From Mycolicibacterium neoaurum (GTDB lineage Bacteria; Actinomycetota; Actinomycetes; Mycobacteriales; Mycobacteriaceae), in NCBI RefSeq assembly GCF_036946495.1, contig NZ_JAQIIX010000002.1:3844001-3908000 (forward strand): a stretch of 64,000 nucleotides of DNA, read 5' to 3'. Within the stretch, counting starts at the first letter, position 1. Every line of letters starts with the position of its first letter. Positions 1 to 9,260 of this stretch are shown here, one piece after another. The notes beneath the pieces were generated by a model. It did not search any database, was not told where the DNA came from, and saw nothing but the letters and a program-made list of their open reading frames with translations. Made by a program: the position numbers and the translations under genes.

Positions 1-371
1 GCCCGGGCTATGTGCTCTCCGACGGCTTCCGGGTTCCCGGGCTGCCGATGCCCTCGCTGCCGGTGATCGGCGGGGACGCCGCGGCGGCTTGCATCGCGGC
101 GGCTTCGGTGTTGGCCAAGGTCAGCCGGGACCGCTTGATGGTGGCGATGGACCGCCAACACCCTGGCTACGGCTTTGCCGAACACAAGGGTTACAGCACG
201 CCGGTCCACACGGCCGCCCTGGAAACACTCGGGCCGTGCGCCGAACACCGGTACTCGTTTGCGAACGTCCGGCGAGTCGCGGGCCAGGGTGCCATGGTGC
301 GCAGCTTTGATGGTGACGCCGGGTGGGGAATGATGGATGCCAACCTAGACGAAGGACAGCAGAGCAGATGA
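1..371 (+). CDS. rnhB: Ribonuclease HII, 3' part
   Basis: This is the C-terminal part of RNase HII; the start lies before the window and the reading frame enters at base 3. The enzyme nicks RNA-DNA hybrids and removes single ribonucleotides from DNA. The visible part has the family block GDAAAACIAAASVLAKVSRDR and then YGFAEHKGY followed by HTAALETLGP and HRYSF, which is the standard RNase HII C-terminal pattern. A tail of about 35 residues after HRYSF is not part of the catalytic fold. The stop overlaps the start of the next gene (ATGA), so the two are probably translated together. The order rnhB then DUF2469 is the usual mycobacterial one. Confidence 0.95.
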   Translation, partial: PGYVLSDGFRVPGLPMPSLPVIGGDAAAACIAAASVLAKVSRDRLMVAMDRQHPGYGFAEHKGYSTPVHTAALETLGPCAEHRYSFANVRRVAGQGAMVRSFDGDAGWGMMDANLDEGQQSR

Positions 372-673
372 GTGCCGAGGATCTCGAGAAGTACGAAACC
401 GAGATGGAGCTCTCGCTGTACCGCGAGTACAAGGACATCGTCGGGCAGTTCAGCTATGTGGTGGAGACCGAACGACGGTTCTACCTCGCCAACAGCGTCG
501 AGATGGTGCCACGAAACGCAGACGGTGAGGTCTACTTCGAGCTGCGTCTCGCCGACGCCTGGGTGTGGGACATGTACCGCCCGGCGCGCTTCGTCAAACA
601 GGTGCGGGTCATCACCTTCAAGGACGTCAACATCGAAGAGGTCGAGAAGCCCGAGCTGCGCCTACCCGACTGA
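368..673 (+). CDS. DUF2469 domain protein
   Basis: A 101-residue acidic protein beginning MSAEDLEKYETEMELSLYRE, a very conserved actinobacterial family (DUF2469, Rv2901c-like) of unknown function that sits directly after rnhB. The ATG overlaps the rnhB stop codon by the ATGA arrangement, which fixes the start; the upstream in-frame ATG at 323 lies inside rnhB and is rejected. The N-terminal third is helical and charged; the rest is beta-rich (VVETERRFYLAN, EVYFELRLADAWVWDMYRP). No catalytic motif is visible. Conservation and coupling suggest a housekeeping role, but none can be assigned. Confidence 0.93.
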   Translation: MSAEDLEKYETEMELSLYREYKDIVGQFSYVVETERRFYLANSVEMVPRNADGEVYFELRLADAWVWDMYRPARFVKQVRVITFKDVNIEEVEKPELRLPD

Positions 674-715
674 CCATCGGGAATATGCGCCCGGCCGCTC
701 GGGTATGTACACGGC

Positions 716-1135
716 ATGGACAAAGCAGCCATCGACGCGATGAACCAGGCCGTGATCCAGGAGTTCCGCACCACCGGCGGTACGGCGGGCGGCGTTTTCG
801 CCGGTAAGCCGCTGATCTTGTTGCACCATATCGGCGCCAAGTCGGGGACCGAGCGCATCGCGCCGCTGGTACCTCTCATCGACGGCGACAAGGTCTACAT
901 CTTCGCCAGCAAGGGTGGCGCGGACACCGACCCCGACTGGTACCGAAACCTGGTTGCGCACCCGCGGGTCACGGTCGAACGCGGAACCGAGACCTACCAG
1001 GCGTCGGCCCGGGTTCTCGAAGGCGCCGAGCGGGACGAGGTGTACGCCAAACAGGTTGCGCTGGAACCGCAGTTCGGGGAGTACCAGCGTAAGACCGACC
1101 GGGTGATCCCGGTGGTGGAGCTGGTCCGCTCCTGA
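716..1135 (+). CDS. Deazaflavin (F420)-dependent nitroreductase family protein
   Basis: 139 residues, full length for the Ddn/DUF385 split-barrel family, whose members use coenzyme F420 (some FMN or fatty acids) to reduce quinones, nitro compounds and other substrates. Diagnostic segments are LHHIGAKSGTERIAPLVPL and FASKGGADTDPDWYRNLVAHP, the usual cofactor-phosphate and substrate-side signatures. ATG at 716 is the only sensible start. It stands alone, with about 40 bases to the upstream gene and about 100 to the next. Substrate cannot be predicted; paralogues are numerous in mycobacteria. Confidence 0.88.
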   Translation: MDKAAIDAMNQAVIQEFRTTGGTAGGVFAGKPLILLHHIGAKSGTERIAPLVPLIDGDKVYIFASKGGADTDPDWYRNLVAHPRVTVERGTETYQASARVLEGAERDEVYAKQVALEPQFGEYQRKTDRVIPVVELVRS

Positions 1136-1232
1136 CCGTGTGGGTGCGCGTCGACGAAGGTGAACACCCGGCTGTCGTGTCTGACTCCGTCGGCCTGCCG
1201 TTGAGCTGATCCAGGGTTGATAGCTTGACCGG

Positions 1233-2429
1233 GTGACTGGCGTGGCGCACGCACCTCTGGCCGGGGTGCGCATCATCGAGATATCGAGTTTCGTGGCGGT
1301 GCCGCTCGCGGGTATGACGCTCGCACAGCTGGGCGCGGAGGTGATCCGCGTCGATCCCGTCGGAGGTGCCGCCGACTACCGACGCTGGCCCGTAACCGAG
1401 GCCGGTGAGAGCATCTACTGGGCCGGACTGAACAAGGGCAAGCAGTCCGTCGCGGTCGACATGCGCTCGGCCGACGGCCGGCAGATCGTCCGCAAGTTGA
1501 TCGCCGATGCCGGCATCCTCATCACCAACGTCGCTGGGCGGCAATGGCATTCCTACGACGAGCTGGTTTCCCTGCGTCCCGACCTCATCCACGTCGAGAT
1601 CTCCGGACGCGCCGACGGGGGAACCGGCGTCGACTACACGGTCAATGCCGCGGTCGGTTTCCCGCTGGTCACCGGCCCCGCCGAGTTGAATGCCCCGGTC
1701 AACCACGTACTGCCGGCCTGGGACGTGTCCTGTGGGCTCTACACCGCGCTGGCCGTGGTCTCGGCACTGCGCGCACGCGATGCCGGTGCCGGTGGACAAC
1801 GCATCACGATACCGCTGGAGAACGTTGCGCTCGCCACGGCGGGCAACCTGAGTTTTCTCACCGAGGTCCTGCTCGGGGCAGGCGAACGTCCACGCCTCGG
1901 GAACTCCCTGTACGGCCAGTACGGTCAGAACTTCACCAGCAGCGACGGTGCGGTGTTCATGGTGGTCGCCTTGACCGGCAGGCATTTTCGGGATCTCGCC
2001 GACGTCACCGGGACCACCGCGGCCGTCGATGCGCTGGCCGTCGCGTTGGGGGCGGATTTCACCGACGAGGGGCAGCGTTATCGACATCGTGACGCCCTGA
2101 CCGGTTTGTTCACGCTGTGGTTCGCCCAGCACAGCGCCGCGGAGATCACCGACGCCCTGACACCCACTTCGGTGCTCTGGGAGCGTTACCGCAGCTTCTC
2201 CGAGATCGCCGCCGATCCGCGCGTCACCGACAACCCGCTGTTCAGCAGCGTGGAACAGCCCCGGATCGGCCGGCATCTGGCACCGGGGCTGCCCATCGCC
2301 ACCGACGGGAGCTATCCACCGGCGGTACCCGCACCGGCGCTTGGTGACCACACGGCCCAGGTGCTCGCGACATTGGGTCTTTCCGCCACTGAGATCGAGG
2401 CACTGATCGCGTCGGGAGTCGTTGCGTGA
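1233..2429 (+). CDS. CoA transferase family III (CaiB/BaiF)
   Basis: 398 residues starting at GTG. The N-terminus (PLAGVRIIEISSFVAVPLAGMTLAQLGAEVIRVD) and the middle (LRPDLIHVEISG) are typical family III CoA transferase. Asp134 in DYTVNAAVG is at the position of the catalytic aspartate that forms the acyl anhydride and then the aspartyl-CoA thioester. The family moves CoA between carboxylic acids (carnitine, formyl/oxalyl, succinyl, steroid or fatty acid substrates). It overlaps the following thioesterase gene by four bases, so the pair likely acts on the same acyl-CoA pool, one loading and the other releasing CoA. Substrate unknown. Confidence 0.9.
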   Translation: MTGVAHAPLAGVRIIEISSFVAVPLAGMTLAQLGAEVIRVDPVGGAADYRRWPVTEAGESIYWAGLNKGKQSVAVDMRSADGRQIVRKLIADAGILITNVAGRQWHSYDELVSLRPDLIHVEISGRADGGTGVDYTVNAAVGFPLVTGPAELNAPVNHVLPAWDVSCGLYTALAVVSALRARDAGAGGQRITIPLENVALATAGNLSFLTEVLLGAGERPRLGNSLYGQYGQNFTSSDGAVFMVVALTGRHFRDLADVTGTTAAVDALAVALGADFTDEGQRYRHRDALTGLFTLWFAQHSAAEITDALTPTSVLWERYRSFSEIAADPRVTDNPLFSSVEQPRIGRHLAPGLPIATDGSYPPAVPAPALGDHTAQVLATLGLSATEIEALIASGVVA

Positions 2430-3220
2430 GCACCGTGCTGGACCTGCTGACCGTGCGGCAGACCGGTGTCGACCGCTGGCGAGGACAAGGCGCGGGCCCG
2501 CAGGGAAAGCGATCTTTCGGTGGATTGTTCGCCGCGCAGAGCCTGGCGGCGGCGATCGCCACGGTGCCCGCCGAGAAGCGGGTGACCAATATGCATCTGC
2601 AGTTCCTGCGCGGCGGGGAGGCGGGCGACGGCGCGGAGTACCGCGTCGAGCGGGTCTATGACGGCAGGACCGCCGCGGCCCGCCGGGTCGAGTGCCGTCA
2701 ACACGATCGCCTGCTGAACACGGCGACGGTGTCTTTCTCGGCCGAGATGGTCGGGCCCGAGCATGGCACGCATCCGATGCCCACGCACCCGGATGCGCTG
2801 GACCCGGACCGATCGCTGGGCCCGTCGCCGTCGGTGCCATTGCACGAGTTCGACATCCGAGTCGACGATCAGGGCGAGGGAACGGATTTCGTGCGGAGTT
2901 TCTGGTGGCGGACGACGGTTCCGTTACCCGCAGATCCGGTATTGCACACACTGGTCGCGGTGTATATCACCGACCTCTACGGCGTCGACCCGATCTTCGC
3001 AGTGCACGGGCATTCGATGCGCGATCGCACCTACCGCGGCGGCACGACCGACACGTCGATGTGGTTTCACCGGCCCGTCTTCGCCGATCAGTGGAATCTG
3101 CTGGAATCCCGGTCTCCCGCGGCCGCCCAGGGGCGCGGTGTCGTCACCGCATCGCTGGTGCGTGCCGATGGCGCCGTTGCCGCCACCATGGTCCAGGAGG
3201 GATTGGCCGCCAACCGCTGA
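2426..3220 (+). CDS. tesB: Acyl-CoA thioesterase II (TesB-like, double hotdog)
   Basis: 264 residues, GTG start overlapping the preceding CoA-transferase stop (GTGA). TesB features are the N-terminal RSFGGLFAAQSLAAA helix segment, the MHLQFLRGG strand and the C-terminal block TSMWFHRPVFADQWNLLE followed by ATMVQEGL. The enzyme would hydrolyse acyl-CoA to free acid and CoA. Coupling to the CoA transferase suggests a shared fatty-acid or aromatic-acid pathway. The last 133 bases are overlapped on the opposite strand by the end of the acyltransferase fusion gene; the TesB C-terminal motifs fall inside that overlap, so this reading is clearly coding there. Confidence 0.9.
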   Translation: MSTVLDLLTVRQTGVDRWRGQGAGPQGKRSFGGLFAAQSLAAAIATVPAEKRVTNMHLQFLRGGEAGDGAEYRVERVYDGRTAAARRVECRQHDRLLNTATVSFSAEMVGPEHGTHPMPTHPDALDPDRSLGPSPSVPLHEFDIRVDDQGEGTDFVRSFWWRTTVPLPADPVLHTLVAVYITDLYGVDPIFAVHGHSMRDRTYRGGTTDTSMWFHRPVFADQWNLLESRSPAAAQGRGVVTASLVRADGAVAATMVQEGLAANR

Positions 3221-5619
3221 CGTAGTCGGCGGATCGCCTGCGCCACCGCGACTCCGACCGCCAACGCGGACAGCACACCCGCCAACCGGTGCTCACCGAA
3301 CAGCGGGTAGATCTGGAAATGCGTCAGATAGATGTAGAGCGAGGCATCGGCCAACACCGCGAGCACGCCCGCCGCCGGTATCGGGCACCGCAGCGACGGC
3401 AGCCAGATCAGTAGCGCCAGACCGCCGAGCACCAATGTCTCCCGGACCGGATCGGCGAAGTAGCCGTACACACCGACGGCGGTCACCGCGGTGACCGCGG
3501 CACGTTGCCACACCGTGGTCGCCTTCGAGACCGCCCACCCGACGGCAAAGAACCAGAAGGCCGCCATGCTGAACCACGCGGCCTCCCCGGTCACCAGGTA
3601 GCGCACGATCAAACCGGCGACCAGGAAGACCGAAGCAAAGCCGAACGCGTGCCGACGTTCGATCCGGTCGACCACCGGTAGCGCCAGCGCCAGGGTCAGC
3701 GCCACCAGGATCCAGACGAGCACTTCGATGAACCACAACCGGCCCGCGGTCATGCTGTCGAAGGGGCCGAGAATCTTGTTGGCCAGCAACAGATTCGTCC
3801 AGCCGTAGTCGTCGCTGAACGACATGGTGATCGCGATCCACAGGACGGTCGGCACGGCGATCCAGCCGATCGTGTTGCGGAGCCGACGGATCCGCTCAGC
3901 GCGGGGCACTCCGGTCAGGCAGAACCGGCCGAAGTTGTATCCGGCGACACCGAGCAGGATGTGCGCGCCACCCCACATCTCGAAGAGTTCGGCATGTGAT
4001 CCGACGATGAGCACGATAGCCACGGCGCGCAGCGCCACACTGGTATCCATGGTGGCCGTCCACCGGCGGCGCCGCGGTTGCAGCGCTTCCAGCTCGGCCA
4101 GCGGCAGCTGCGCCCACTGCCGGGGCAACCTGCCCAGGGCACGTTCGATGCGCACCGACATGGACACGTAGCTCAGCGAGTTGCCGCCCAGGTCGACGAA
4201 ACTGGCGCGCGGGTCGATGCCTGCGGGATCGACATGCAGGACGTCGGCGAAGATGGTGCGCAACGGGGTGGGAGCGGCGGTTCGCTCGGTGTGCAGCCCC
4301 TGGACCGCCGGATAGTCGGGCTTTCCGGAGGACAGCATGGGCAACTGCTCGACGGCGACGATATCGACCGACCCGGCCGGCAGTCCGGTGATCTCGGCGA
4401 CCGCAGTGCGCACCGCCGCGGTCGAGGCGGTGGTCGCGACCACCAACATCTCGCCCGCTGCGGCGCACAGCGCCGGTAGTCCACGCTCGCGCAAAGCCAT
4501 TTCGACCCGTTGCAGGTCGATCCGCAGGCCGAACAGTTTGGCGATGCGATTGGCTCTGCCGACGACCTCGAAGAGACCGTCGGGACCGACACGCGCGAGG
4601 TCGCCGGTGCGCAGTTCGGTGATGACGCGCCCGGTGGCCAGGTCGGCATGATCGTGGGCATAACCCATCATCACGTTGGGCCCGGTGTAGACGAGCTCAC
4701 CGACGCGGCCCTGGTCTGCGTCGGTGCCGTCCCCGGCGATACGCAGCTGCCCACCGGGAATGGCGCGCCCGATCGCCTCGGGACGCTCGACGGCGAACTC
4801 GGGTGGCAGATAGGCCATTCGGGCGGTGGCCTCCGTCGCGCCGTACATGACGAACAGCGCCCAGCCCTTTCGGCGGCCGAGTTCGGCGAAGGCGCGCACC
4901 CGCGGCGGTGCCATGGCGCCGCCGGCTTGGGTGACGTACCGCAGGTGCGGCAGCTCCATCGCGTCGAATCCGATGCGGTCCAACAGGTCGAAGGTGTAGG
5001 GCACTCCGGCGAACGTCGTGGCCCGGTGCGTGCGGAACAAGTCCCAGAACTGGCTGTCGATCACCGAGAGCTCGGTCAGCAGCAGGGCCGCGCCGCGCAG
5101 CAGATGGCTGTGCACGACAGACAGTCCATAGCAGTAGGACATCGGTAACGTCGTTGCCGCACAATCGGTATCGCGGATATCGAGATACTCGGCGATGGAC
5201 TGGGCATTGGCGATCAAGTTCGCAACTGACAATCTGACCAGCTTGGGCGAGCCCGTACTGCCCGAGGTGGACATCAACAGTGCCAGGTCGGGATGCAGCT
5301 CACGCGCGGGCGCCCGGCGAGGGTGCGCGCCGAGCTCGTCGATGACGATATTGGGCCCATAGGTGTCCAGCAGATCGGTGTGGTCTGCGCCGGGCGGTAC
5401 CGGTAACACCACATGTCCGCCTGCGAGTGCACCGAGATACCAGGTCAGCGTGTCGATATCGTTGCGGGTCTCCAGCAGCACCAGCTTTCGGGGGCTGCCG
5501 AGTTCGGCGGCCGCGGTCTCGACGAGATCGGCCAGGGTCCGATAACTCAGCGTGGTGTCGGCGGTATGGACTGCCGGTCGCGCACCGTGACGACGCAGAT
5601 GGGCGATGAGACCTCTCAT
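3088..5619 (-). CDS. Adenylation - carrier protein - membrane acyltransferase fusion
   Basis: 843 residues. Residues 1-440 form an AMP-dependent synthetase (A) domain with TSGSTGSPK near 118-126, YGATEA near 259-264, LRTGDLARVG near 336-345 and the A10 lysine in LSSGKPDYP (K433). Residues 450-510 form a carrier domain with the phosphopantetheine serine in DLGGNSLS (S481). Residues 520-800 are an acyltransferase-3 membrane domain starting LRAVAIVLIVGSHAE (catalytic-type His542) with about ten membrane segments. Together these would activate a carboxylic or amino acid, hold it as a thioester and pass it to an acceptor at the membrane. The ATG overlaps the stop of the iron ABC ATPase (ATGA), so it is the last gene of that operon. 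The final 44 residues are antisense to the thioesterase gene. Substrate and acceptor are unknown. Confidence 0.85.
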   Translation of the reverse strand: MRGLIAHLRRHGARPAVHTADTTLSYRTLADLVETAAAELGSPRKLVLLETRNDIDTLTWYLGALAGGHVVLPVPPGADHTDLLDTYGPNIVIDELGAHPRRAPARELHPDLALLMSTSGSTGSPKLVRLSVANLIANAQSIAEYLDIRDTDCAATTLPMSYCYGLSVVHSHLLRGAALLLTELSVIDSQFWDLFRTHRATTFAGVPYTFDLLDRIGFDAMELPHLRYVTQAGGAMAPPRVRAFAELGRRKGWALFVMYGATEATARMAYLPPEFAVERPEAIGRAIPGGQLRIAGDGTDADQGRVGELVYTGPNVMMGYAHDHADLATGRVITELRTGDLARVGPDGLFEVVGRANRIAKLFGLRIDLQRVEMALRERGLPALCAAAGEMLVVATTASTAAVRTAVAEITGLPAGSVDIVAVEQLPMLSSGKPDYPAVQGLHTERTAAPTPLRTIFADVLHVDPAGIDPRASFVDLGGNSLSYVSMSVRIERALGRLPRQWAQLPLAELEALQPRRRRWTATMDTSVALRAVAIVLIVGSHAELFEMWGGAHILLGVAGYNFGRFCLTGVPRAERIRRLRNTIGWIAVPTVLWIAITMSFSDDYGWTNLLLANKILGPFDSMTAGRLWFIEVLVWILVALTLALALPVVDRIERRHAFGFASVFLVAGLIVRYLVTGEAAWFSMAAFWFFAVGWAVSKATTVWQRAAVTAVTAVGVYGYFADPVRETLVLGGLALLIWLPSLRCPIPAAGVLAVLADASLYIYLTHFQIYPLFGEHRLAGVLSALAVGVAVAQAIRRLRQRLAANPSWTMVAATAPSARTSDAVTTPRPWAAAGDRDSSRFH

Positions 5620-6668
5620 GGCAGCATCAGTGCGGTACCCATGACGGTGATGCGGACCTTGGTGTCCACCGCCGGCGGGTCGATGCTGTGCTGGCGGACC
5701 GTGATCGGGGCGGACTCGCCGATGTCGACGGTGAGCAGCACATCGTGACCGAGGAATTCGGTGGACAGCACCGTGCCGATCCCGGGCGCAGGGTGCGGCC
5801 CAGCATCGGCGATCACGGCGGCCACCAGCTGCTCGGGGCGAAGGAGAACGGTGCCCGAACGTGCGGCGGGTGGTTCCGACACCGGTATCCGACCGAGCGC
5901 ACATTCGGCGGCTCCGTCGCGGACGGTCGCCTGCAGAAAGATGCAGTCGCCGAGGAACTCGGCGGTGAACCGGTCGGCCGGGGCGCGATAAACCCGTTCT
6001 GGGGTGCCGACCCCGGTGAACCGGCCGGCCCGCATGACGGCGACCTGATCGGCCACCGACAACGCCTCGCCCTGATCGTGCGTGACCAGCAGGGTGGTGA
6101 TTCCGGCCTCGGTGAGCACCTTGGTGACCGCACGCCGGGTGGCCGCGCGCAGTCCGGTGTCCAGCGCCGAGAACGGCTCGTCGAGCAGCATCAGGGCAGG
6201 CTTGCGTGCCAGGGCGCGCGCCAGCGCGACGCGCTGCTGCTGGCCGCCCGACAGCTCATGGGGCCGACGCTGCGCGAAAGACGGCTCCAGCGAGACGGTT
6301 TCCAGTAGTTCGGTAACCCTGGACCGAACCTCGGCGCGGCGGGGCGATCCGTCCAGCCCGTAGGCGATGTTCGCTCCGACGGTCAGGTGCGGAAAGAGCG
6401 CCCCGTCCTGCGCGACGTAGCCGACCGAACGGCGATGGGGGGCGATACTGGTCTGCGCCGAGGCAACCCGGCGCCCGGCAATGTCGATGGTGCCGGAGTC
6501 GGGTTTCTCGAATCCGGCGACCAGACGCAGCAGGGTGGTCTTACCGCATCCGGAGGCGCCGACAACGGCCGTGATGCTGCCGGTGGGCAGCGTCAGGTTC
6601 ACGTGGTCGAGAACCGTTGTGCCGGTGAAGGATTTGGAAAGATCCTGCACGGTCAGGGTATCGGTCAT
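5616..6668 (-). CDS. Iron(III) ABC transporter, ATP-binding protein
   Basis: 350 residues. Walker A is GASGCGKTT, the signature is LSGGQQQRVALARAL, Walker B is LMLLDEPFSALD, and the H-loop is VTHDQGEA. The C-terminal 110 residues form a TOBE-like regulatory part. The domain plan and length match the Fe3+/ferric-carrier ATPases (FbpC/AfuC/FutC type). The start ATG overlaps the permease stop and its own stop overlaps the next gene start, so three genes are tightly coupled. The name fbpC is avoided because in mycobacteria it denotes antigen 85C. With the lipoprotein and permease it would import iron from an iron-poor environment; the upstream iron box supports this. Confidence 0.92.
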   Translation of the reverse strand: MTDTLTVQDLSKSFTGTTVLDHVNLTLPTGSITAVVGASGCGKTTLLRLVAGFEKPDSGTIDIAGRRVASAQTSIAPHRRSVGYVAQDGALFPHLTVGANIAYGLDGSPRRAEVRSRVTELLETVSLEPSFAQRRPHELSGGQQQRVALARALARKPALMLLDEPFSALDTGLRAATRRAVTKVLTEAGITTLLVTHDQGEALSVADQVAVMRAGRFTGVGTPERVYRAPADRFTAEFLGDCIFLQATVRDGAAECALGRIPVSEPPAARSGTVLLRPEQLVAAVIADAGPHPAPGIGTVLSTEFLGHDVLLTVDIGESAPITVRQHSIDPPAVDTKVRITVMGTALMLP

Positions 6669-8221
6669 GAGTGCGTCACCTCGCGGAAGAGTGCCACCGT
6701 CACCGGGATGGAGAGCGCCACCAGGACCAGGGCGTACGGCGCGGCGGCGGCATAGTCGAGCTCGCTGGACAACGACCAGAACCGCATCGCCAGGGTGCGG
6801 GTACCGGTGGGAGCGAGCAGCAGGGTCGCGGTCAGCTCGGTGGCCACCGCCACGAAGACCAGGGCCGCTCCCCCACCTGCCGCCGGGGCGATCAGCCGCA
6901 ATGTCACCCGCAGGAAACTGCGGGTCGGTGACATGCCCAGCGACCGCGAGGCCTCCTCGAGCCCCGGCGGAATCTGGGCCAGCCCCGAGCGCAGGCTGAC
7001 CAGCGCGCGGGGCAAGAACATCAGAACGTACGCGCCGAGCACGAGGGACACCGTCTGGTACAGCGGGGGCGCGAAGCGGATGGCGACGGTGACCAAAGCG
7101 AGCGCCGTGACGATTCCCGGCATGGAGCTGGTGACGAAGTTCGCACCCTCCACCGCCCGGGACAGCGCGCCGCGATAACGCACCGCCAGCCACGCGAACG
7201 GGAATGCCGCCAGCGTGGTCAACACCGCGGCCACGGCTGCCAGGACAGCCGTCTGCCCCATGGCCTGGGTCAGGTCGACGGCGTCCCACACCGCGGCCCC
7301 GCCGATCCACAACCAACGCAGCAGCGTGTAGACCGGGACACCGAGCGCTAGCACCGCGCAGATCATCAATCCGATCAGTGCGGGAAAGGTCCACGCGCCC
7401 AACCGGATCGGAGTCATCATGCGCGGGGCGCCCGAGCCGACCCGCGCGAAACGGGCATGGCCGCGCAGGACCGCCTCGGTGGCCAGCAGCACCAGACACA
7501 ACACGACCAGCACACCGGCCAGGGTCGCCCCGGCCGCACCGTCGAACGTGGCCTGGAACTGTTCGAAGATGGCCGTGGTGAAGGTCGAGAAACGCAGCAT
7601 CGCGAAGGCACCGTATTCGGCGAGCAGGTGCACACCGATGAGCAGTCCGCCGCCGAGAATGGCCAGCCGCAGCTGCGGCAGCACCACCCGCAAGAAGACG
7701 CCGAGGGAGCCCGACCCGAGCGCCTGTGCGGACTCCTCGATGGCCGGGTCCAGCCGGCGCAGGGTAGCCGCCGCGGGCAGGAATACGAACGGAAAATAGG
7801 AGAGCGTCGCGACCAGCACGCCGGCCCCGAAACCGTGCAATGTCGGCCATACGCTCACCCAGGCGTAGCTGTTGATGAAGGCGGGCACCGCCAGCGGCGC
7901 GACCAGCAGCGGTCGCCACACCGCGGCGCCGGGCACATCGGTGCGCTCCACCAGCCACGCCGCACCGACACCGAGCACGACGCACAGCGGCACCGTCACC
8001 ACGACCAGCCCGACGGTGTTGAGCAGCAGCTCGCCGACCCGGGGCCGCACCATCAGTTCGTAGATGCGATCCGGTCCGGTGCTGATGACCGCCCACACCA
8101 CATAGCCCAGCGGGATGAAGGTGGCGGCCACCAGCACGCCGATGGCGCCGGTGAGGGCCGGGCCGGGCCGGGCCGGGGGCCGCGGTCCGGGAGTCGGGCG
8201 GTCGGTGTGCGTGGAAACCAC
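6665..8221 (-). CDS. Iron(III) ABC transporter permease (fused double permease)
   Basis: 518 residues, GTG start immediately after the stop of the binding-protein gene. It has two homologous halves of about six membrane segments, each with the ABC permease loop (EESAQALGSGSLGVFLRVVLP in the first half; LEEASRSLGMSPTRSFLRVTL in the second). Such a fused two-domain permease is characteristic of the FbpB/FutB/SfuB ferric transporters. The N-terminal 20 residues are proline-rich and cytoplasmic. The stop overlaps the ATPase start. It forms the membrane channel for the adjacent lipoprotein and ATPase. Confidence 0.92.
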   Translation of the reverse strand: MVSTHTDRPTPGPRPPARPGPALTGAIGVLVAATFIPLGYVVWAVISTGPDRIYELMVRPRVGELLLNTVGLVVVTVPLCVVLGVGAAWLVERTDVPGAAVWRPLLVAPLAVPAFINSYAWVSVWPTLHGFGAGVLVATLSYFPFVFLPAAATLRRLDPAIEESAQALGSGSLGVFLRVVLPQLRLAILGGGLLIGVHLLAEYGAFAMLRFSTFTTAIFEQFQATFDGAAGATLAGVLVVLCLVLLATEAVLRGHARFARVGSGAPRMMTPIRLGAWTFPALIGLMICAVLALGVPVYTLLRWLWIGGAAVWDAVDLTQAMGQTAVLAAVAAVLTTLAAFPFAWLAVRYRGALSRAVEGANFVTSSMPGIVTALALVTVAIRFAPPLYQTVSLVLGAYVLMFLPRALVSLRSGLAQIPPGLEEASRSLGMSPTRSFLRVTLRLIAPAAGGGAALVFVAVATELTATLLLAPTGTRTLAMRFWSLSSELDYAAAAPYALVLVALSIPVTVALFREVTHS

Positions 8222-9238
8222 CTAGAGCAGGCCAGCCTTGGTCATCAGGTCGGTCACCTTGGCCGCGTCGAGGGTGGACGGATCCACCGCGGGCGCCTGC
8301 AGGGTGTCCAGCGGGGGCAGCGCCGGGTTGGCGGGCACACCGCTGGCGACCGGGTACTCGAACGAGGTGCCCTTTTCCAGCACTTCCTGGCCCGCCTTGG
8401 AGGTGATGAACTTCAGGAACTGCTGCGCCTGATCCTTCTTCTTGCTGGATTCGAGCACGCCGCCGCCGGAGATGCTGACGAAGGCGCCCGGATCCTCGTT
8501 GCGGAAGTAGTGCAGCGCGGTGTTACCACTGATTTCCTTGGTCTTCGCCTGGTCGCGGAACCAGTAGTAGTGGTAGATGATCCCGCCGTCGATCTCCCCG
8601 TCGTTCACCGCGCGCAGTGTCGCGATGTTGTCTTGGAGCAAAGTCGCGTCGGACTTCATCGCCGACAGCCATGCGGACGTGGCCTGCTCGCCGGTGAGCT
8701 GCAACATGGCCGCGATGATGGCCTGGAAGTCGGGCTTGGCCGGGGGAGCGCCCCAGCGGCCCTTCCACTCGGGCTTTTCCAGGTCCATGATCGACCGCGG
8801 CAGCTGCCCCAGTTGCACCTTGCTCGTGTTGTAGACGAACACCGTCGAGCGGGCGGCGACGCCGGTCCACTTGTTCGTCGAGGGCCGGTACTGGGCCGGC
8901 ACCTGCTCGACGGTGGCCGGGTCGACGTCGGCGAACAACCCGGCGTCCTCTACGGCGGCCATTGCGGGTGAGTTCTCGGTCAGGAACACGTCGGCCGGGG
9001 AGGAGTCGCCCTCGGCGATCAGCTGGTTGCCCAGCTCGGTGTCGCCGCCCTGACGATAGGTGACCTTGATGCCGGTCTCCTTGGTGAAGGCGTCGATCCA
9101 CTCCTTGGTCAGCGACTCATGCTGAGCGTTGTAGATGAGCAGTTCGTCGCTTTGCTCGCTGGACGAGCATGCGGTCGCCGCCGATACGACTGCGAGGACG
9201 GACAGCAGTGCCATGACCCGTCGGAAGTGGATACGCAT
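8222..9238 (-). CDS. Iron(III) ABC transporter substrate-binding lipoprotein
   Basis: 338 residues. The N-terminus is a lipoprotein signal ending SAATACSSS, with Cys24 as the likely lipidated residue; the -3 residue is Ala rather than Leu, a weak lipobox. The mature part resembles FbpA/FutA: LLIYNAQHESLTKEWIDAF at the start, TYRQGGDTELGNQL, VFVYNTSKV, and consecutive tyrosines Tyr224-Tyr225 in IIYHYYWFRD, which in this family coordinate Fe3+. The predicted role is capture of ferric iron or a simple ferric complex at the outer face of the cell membrane. It is the first gene of a four-gene operon, with an IdeR-like site 23 bases upstream of the start codon. Confidence 0.92.
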   Translation of the reverse strand: MRIHFRRVMALLSVLAVVSAATACSSSEQSDELLIYNAQHESLTKEWIDAFTKETGIKVTYRQGGDTELGNQLIAEGDSSPADVFLTENSPAMAAVEDAGLFADVDPATVEQVPAQYRPSTNKWTGVAARSTVFVYNTSKVQLGQLPRSIMDLEKPEWKGRWGAPPAKPDFQAIIAAMLQLTGEQATSAWLSAMKSDATLLQDNIATLRAVNDGEIDGGIIYHYYWFRDQAKTKEISGNTALHYFRNEDPGAFVSISGGGVLESSKKKDQAQQFLKFITSKAGQEVLEKGTSFEYPVASGVPANPALPPLDTLQAPAVDPSTLDAAKVTDLMTKAGLL

Positions 9239-9260
9239 GAGGCAATCCTTACATCCCTAC

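Noticed and set aside
969..2951. 660-residue minus-strand open frame across the CoA transferase and thioesterase
   Set aside because: Arg/Pro/Gly-rich translation with no recognisable motif, antisense to two clear genes; a GC-content artefact.
7457..8971. 504-residue plus-strand open frame over the iron permease and lipoprotein genes
   Set aside because: Composition typical of antisense high-GC frames (HRDDQGR-rich); both minus-strand genes have strong family motifs.
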